A DNA stretch of 54,765 bases from an uncultured Prevotella sp. (GTDB taxonomy: Bacteria; Bacteroidota; Bacteroidia; Bacteroidales; Bacteroidaceae), in the NCBI GenBank assembly GCA_947170725.1, contig CAMVUM010000022.1:1-54765 (forward strand). Reading direction: 5' to 3'. Each line of letters opens with the position of its first letter. Position 1 is the first letter of the stretch. The notes beneath the pieces were generated by a model, which saw only the letters and a list, made by a program, of their open reading frames with translations, was not told the DNA's origin and searched no databases. A program made the position numbers and the translations under genes. Shown here in pieces: positions 52,748-54,765 of this stretch.

Positions 52748-53392
52748 TCAGAACGTCGCGCCGACGGAAGCGTAGAAGAAACTGCGGTCGCCTATTCCGG
52801 CTGTGTGGGAGTCGGCATAGCGGTAGCCGAGACCGATGAAGAGCGGCGATTTCTGCTTTTTGACGAGCGGATTGATGCGAAACGAGACGTCATAGTAGGT
52901 ATGTTTCCAGTCGGCGTTACCCACGGTGCTACCCACCTTGAAGACGGCTTTGCCGATATTGAGATTGTCGTTGCCGAACCGGTAGGACAGACCGCCGCCC
53001 AAGCCGATGCCTTCGAACGATGTGTGATGGTGGTGGGCGTCGATGTATTCGACGCTGGCCAGCAGGTTGAGGCGGCCTCCCATGCCGAATGTCAGGTCAA
53101 GAGCATCAGACTGGAACTTCATTCCGCGGGTCTGGAGCGACATTGTCATGCTGAGGTCGAAGCCCACTTTGAGGCTGTGCCACTTGCCTGACTGGTTCTG
53201 ACTGTCGCTCGTCAGGTACTTCTGATTCATGTCCGTTTGGCTTTGTGTCACGTCTGTTAGAGCTTGTTTTACGTCTGTTTGGCTTTGTGCCAGGTCAGTT
53301 GTTTGGCTTTGTGTCACGTCTGTTTTGTCTTGTGCCGATGCTCCTGTGGCAATCATTGCCGTCAGGAGGAGAGCGGGAAATGCTTTTTTCAT
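52748..53392 (-). CDS. outer membrane beta-barrel protein with N-terminal heptad repeats
   Basis: This 214-residue exported protein has a signal peptide (about residues 1-20, ending GASA). Residues about 24-57 are imperfect heptads (TDVTQSQ, TDLAQSQ, TDVKQAL, TDVTQSQ, TDMNQKY) that may form a short coiled coil or stalk. The rest is a beta-barrel (WHSLKVGFDLSMTMSLQTRG; GLGGGLSYRFG) ending in aromatic FFYASVGATF. A barrel with a Thr/Gln/Asp-rich periplasmic stalk is unusual. Function is unknown. It is a single gene with a -7 box 30 bp upstream. Confidence 0.8.
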   Translation of the reverse strand: MKKAFPALLLTAMIATGASAQDKTDVTQSQTTDLAQSQTDVKQALTDVTQSQTDMNQKYLTSDSQNQSGKWHSLKVGFDLSMTMSLQTRGMKFQSDALDLTFGMGGRLNLLASVEYIDAHHHHTSFEGIGLGGGLSYRFGNDNLNIGKAVFKVGSTVGNADWKHTYYDVSFRINPLVKKQKSPLFIGLGYRYADSHTAGIGDRSFFYASVGATF

Positions 53393-53421
53393 ATAGTTTA
53401 TTTTTGTTGACTAATGTTTGG

Positions 53422-53429
53422 CAAAGGTA
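53422..53429 (-). promoter_or_regulatory. -7 element for the heptad-repeat barrel gene
   Basis: The minus strand reads TACCTTTG 30 bp upstream of the ATG at 53392. Confidence 0.5.
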
Positions 53430-53572
53430 GTCTTATATTTCAAAAGTATCGGCTTAAAATCCGGTAAATACATTTAATCTATTCTATCAGATGCCAACAG
53501 CTCTTTCAGACTGTTTATTTTAGTTCAGCCTGGGATGATTCGCTGGCAGTGTAGGGGAGTAGAAATGAAAAA

Positions 53573-53643
53573 CTACCGAATCAAGAATCGGTTCAAGCAA
53601 ATATGTACTTACAATTTTCTTGAACCGGTTCTTGATTCGGTAG
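53573..53643 (-). terminator. terminator hairpin of the 53805 gene
   Basis: A 25-bp inverted repeat with one mismatch (53573-53597 with 53619-53643) is followed on the minus strand by a short T-run (complement of 53567-53572). The rest of 53430-53804 has no gene. Confidence 0.7.
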
Positions 53644-53804
53644 CCGGTGAAGCTTGTCCGTGATGGTTTTACTTTCTGAGAATGTTCCCCGTCGTGTCGT
53701 TCCCGTCGTGTTCCGTATGGTTCATCGGACCATTACGGCTGGGGGGCGGGCTACAAATATATTGTGGTCATAGCCGGACTGTTTGTTTACTACGGCCGGA
53801 GCTT

Positions 53805-54173
53805 TCAGCAGCTTCCGAACTTCTGTGGGAATGCGTATTGCATGACGCATAAAGCGAGGATGACGCCCCAGAAGATGCTGTTGCCGGTGTTGTGGAGCGC
53901 GAGACCGACGGTGAGGCCGGCAATGGCGATGAACATGTCGTACATTCCTGTGCGTCTGTCGCCGCAAAAGTTGTCCATCCACTCCTCCTTGTCGTTCTTC
54001 AGTGCCACAACGGATGCGGCGATGAAAACAGCAAAGGACGCGAGAGTGAGCGCTGCGCATGTATAATAGAGCCAGTCGGTGGCCTCCGTCACGGGCAGCA
54101 GGGCGTAGAGCAGCAAGGATAACCTCGGAGCAAAAGCCGCCGCAGTTTGAGTAGATCCGGTGAATCTTATCAT
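53805..54173 (-). CDS. small membrane protein of unknown function
   Basis: This 122-residue protein has three predicted membrane spans: about residues 17-30 (weak), 34-56 (LYYTCAALTLASFAVFIAAS), and two closely spaced helices near 80-115 (MFIAIAGLTVGLALHNTGNS; IFWGVILALCVMQYAF). A polar loop KNDKEEWMDNFCGDRRTGMY joins them. The N-terminus (MIRFTGSTQ) may be longer than the real one. No family is recognised. A -7 box lies 47 bp upstream and a hairpin follows. It stands next to another small membrane protein gene on the same strand. Confidence 0.7.
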   Translation of the reverse strand: MIRFTGSTQTAAAFAPRLSLLLYALLPVTEATDWLYYTCAALTLASFAVFIAASVVALKNDKEEWMDNFCGDRRTGMYDMFIAIAGLTVGLALHNTGNSIFWGVILALCVMQYAFPQKFGSC

Positions 54174-54219
54174 ATAATTGTTTTTTGAATTGGTTTCCGT
54201 CTTATTGCTTATTTCGTTA

Positions 54220-54227
54220 CAAAGGTA
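54220..54227 (-). promoter_or_regulatory. -7 element for the 53805 gene
   Basis: The minus strand reads TACCTTTG 47 bp upstream of the ATG at 54173. The box is itself part of a small palindrome (gttac-aaa-ggtaac). Confidence 0.5.
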
Positions 54228-54303
54228 ACGAAAATAATTGGGTTTGACTTATAATTATATGCAAAAAATGCTTTTGATATTACGTTATGTTTAATTATTA
54301 CGC

Positions 54304-54350
54304 ACACTCGCGGCTGTATAGGAAACAAAATCCTATACAGCCGTGAGTGT
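54304..54350 (-). terminator. hairpin after the 54368 gene
   Basis: A 20-bp inverted repeat with one mismatch (54304-54323 with 54331-54350) lies 18 bp after the stop of the minus-strand gene. Confidence 0.7.
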
Positions 54351-54367
54351 TTACGCTTTCTGTAGTG

Positions 54368-54715
54368 TCAGTTGTTGTCTTTCAGATATCGGCGGCATAC
54401 GTCTAACGCTATTGTTGCCACGACAATGACTACAAGGAAAGCGTATTCAACGCTGCTCGTGTCGAGAAAGAGTCCCAGTCCGAGTACAAACATAATCATG
54501 GAGCAGTTGTTGTCCGACAGCGGTATCCGCATCTTTTCAGGTGCGATGCGCTTCCTGATTTTGTGTATGACGCTGATCGTGACGATGATAAATCCGATTG
54601 CCAGCAACGTGGTCGTGATAGGAGTCTCATTGCTCATGTGGTCGGATAGTATCAGCCACATAAAGAATACGGCGCTCCATGTAATCTGGCTGAAATAATC
54701 CATGTACTTTTTCAT
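54368..54715 (-). CDS. small membrane protein of unknown function
   Basis: This 115-residue protein has four likely hydrophobic segments: SAVFFMWLILS (about residues 13-23), TTTLLAIGFIIVTISVIHKI (about 34-53), SMIMFVLGLGLFL (about 72-84), and AFLVVIVVATIALDVC (about 92-107). A basic loop KIRKRIAPEKMR lies between spans two and three. The arrangement (two hairpin pairs, about 115 residues) is typical of many Bacteroidota DUF membrane proteins, but I cannot name one. It ends with a strong hairpin. Confidence 0.7.
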   Translation of the reverse strand: MKKYMDYFSQITWSAVFFMWLILSDHMSNETPITTTLLAIGFIIVTISVIHKIRKRIAPEKMRIPLSDNNCSMIMFVLGLGLFLDTSSVEYAFLVVIVVATIALDVCRRYLKDNN

Positions 54716-54765
54716 AATTAAGTTGTTTTTGATAATTAATATTATTGTTTATTCTTCGAAGAATC

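Overview
The window looks like chromosomal DNA of a Bacteroidota species, most likely of the Prevotellaceae. The evidence is a SusC/SusD pair with its usual accessory lipoproteins, the type IX secretion genes porW and porX, Bacteroidota families such as DUF4302, BACON, DUF6029, Omp28 and DUF4834, and many promoters with the Bacteroidota pattern TTTG-N19/20-TAnnTTTG. There are no rRNA genes, no complete insertion sequence, no prophage and no CRISPR array. Two tRNA genes are present: Lys-TTT, cut by the left edge, and Pro-GGG.

Layout. 1-3.9 kb: tRNA-Lys, then a divergent pair (tdk followed by an AI-2E-type permease on the minus strand; rsmI and a coiled-coil lipoprotein on the plus strand). 4.3-5.9 kb: a secreted GH28 pectinase. 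6.1-8.4 kb: pnp. 8.5-9.3 kb: a gene-free, palindrome-rich stretch. 9.4-13.2 kb: a TlpA-like lipoprotein without its cysteines, a hotdog thioesterase, queH, a block of interleaved inverted repeats, and mdh. 13.6-21.9 kb: a five-gene Sus-type operon (SusC, SusD, HExxH metallohydrolase lipoprotein, DUF4302, BACON) that probably imports a peptide or protein-derived substrate. 22.2-23.6 kb: a likely type IX cargo protein. 23.7-24.8 kb: the remains of a hipB/hipA(S)-type toxin-antitoxin locus and a long repeat. 24.9-30.8 kb: an envelope operon of TlpA, DUF6029, Omp28, a sorting-tail protein and a second Omp28.

30.9-34.3 kb: clpS, clpA and aat lie together on the minus strand and make up most of an N-degron pathway (tagging, recognition, unfolding). 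34.5-36.8 kb: tRNA-Pro, aroA with a short overlapping upstream ORF, and a small membrane protein. 36.9-42.3 kb: porW, porX and tsaE; porW ends in seven 22-residue Pro/Asp-rich repeats and overlaps porX by 4 bp. 42.4-42.9 kb: two unlisted single-span membrane microproteins (29 and 32 residues) behind a consensus promoter. 43-45.7 kb: a second copy of the long palindromic repeat, a beta-barrel gene with a 25-bp perfect inverted repeat inside its signal-peptide codons, a solo carboxypeptidase-regulatory domain, and a lipoprotein gene broken by a 65-bp duplication. 45.8-52.5 kb: dnaE, trxA, a small acidic protein, psd, pssA and a DUF4834 protein. 52.7-54.7 kb: a beta-barrel with N-terminal heptad repeats and two small membrane proteins.

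Most genes are housekeeping or standard envelope functions. The more unusual content is in the gaps: a repeat family with long perfect palindromes at three sites, the decayed toxin-antitoxin locus with a miniature inverted-repeat element, the microprotein pair, the reversible-looking duplication in the lipoprotein gene, the hairpin inside a signal-peptide coding region, and near-leaderless promoters for tdk and rsmI. All family assignments were made by reading the sequence without database searches.
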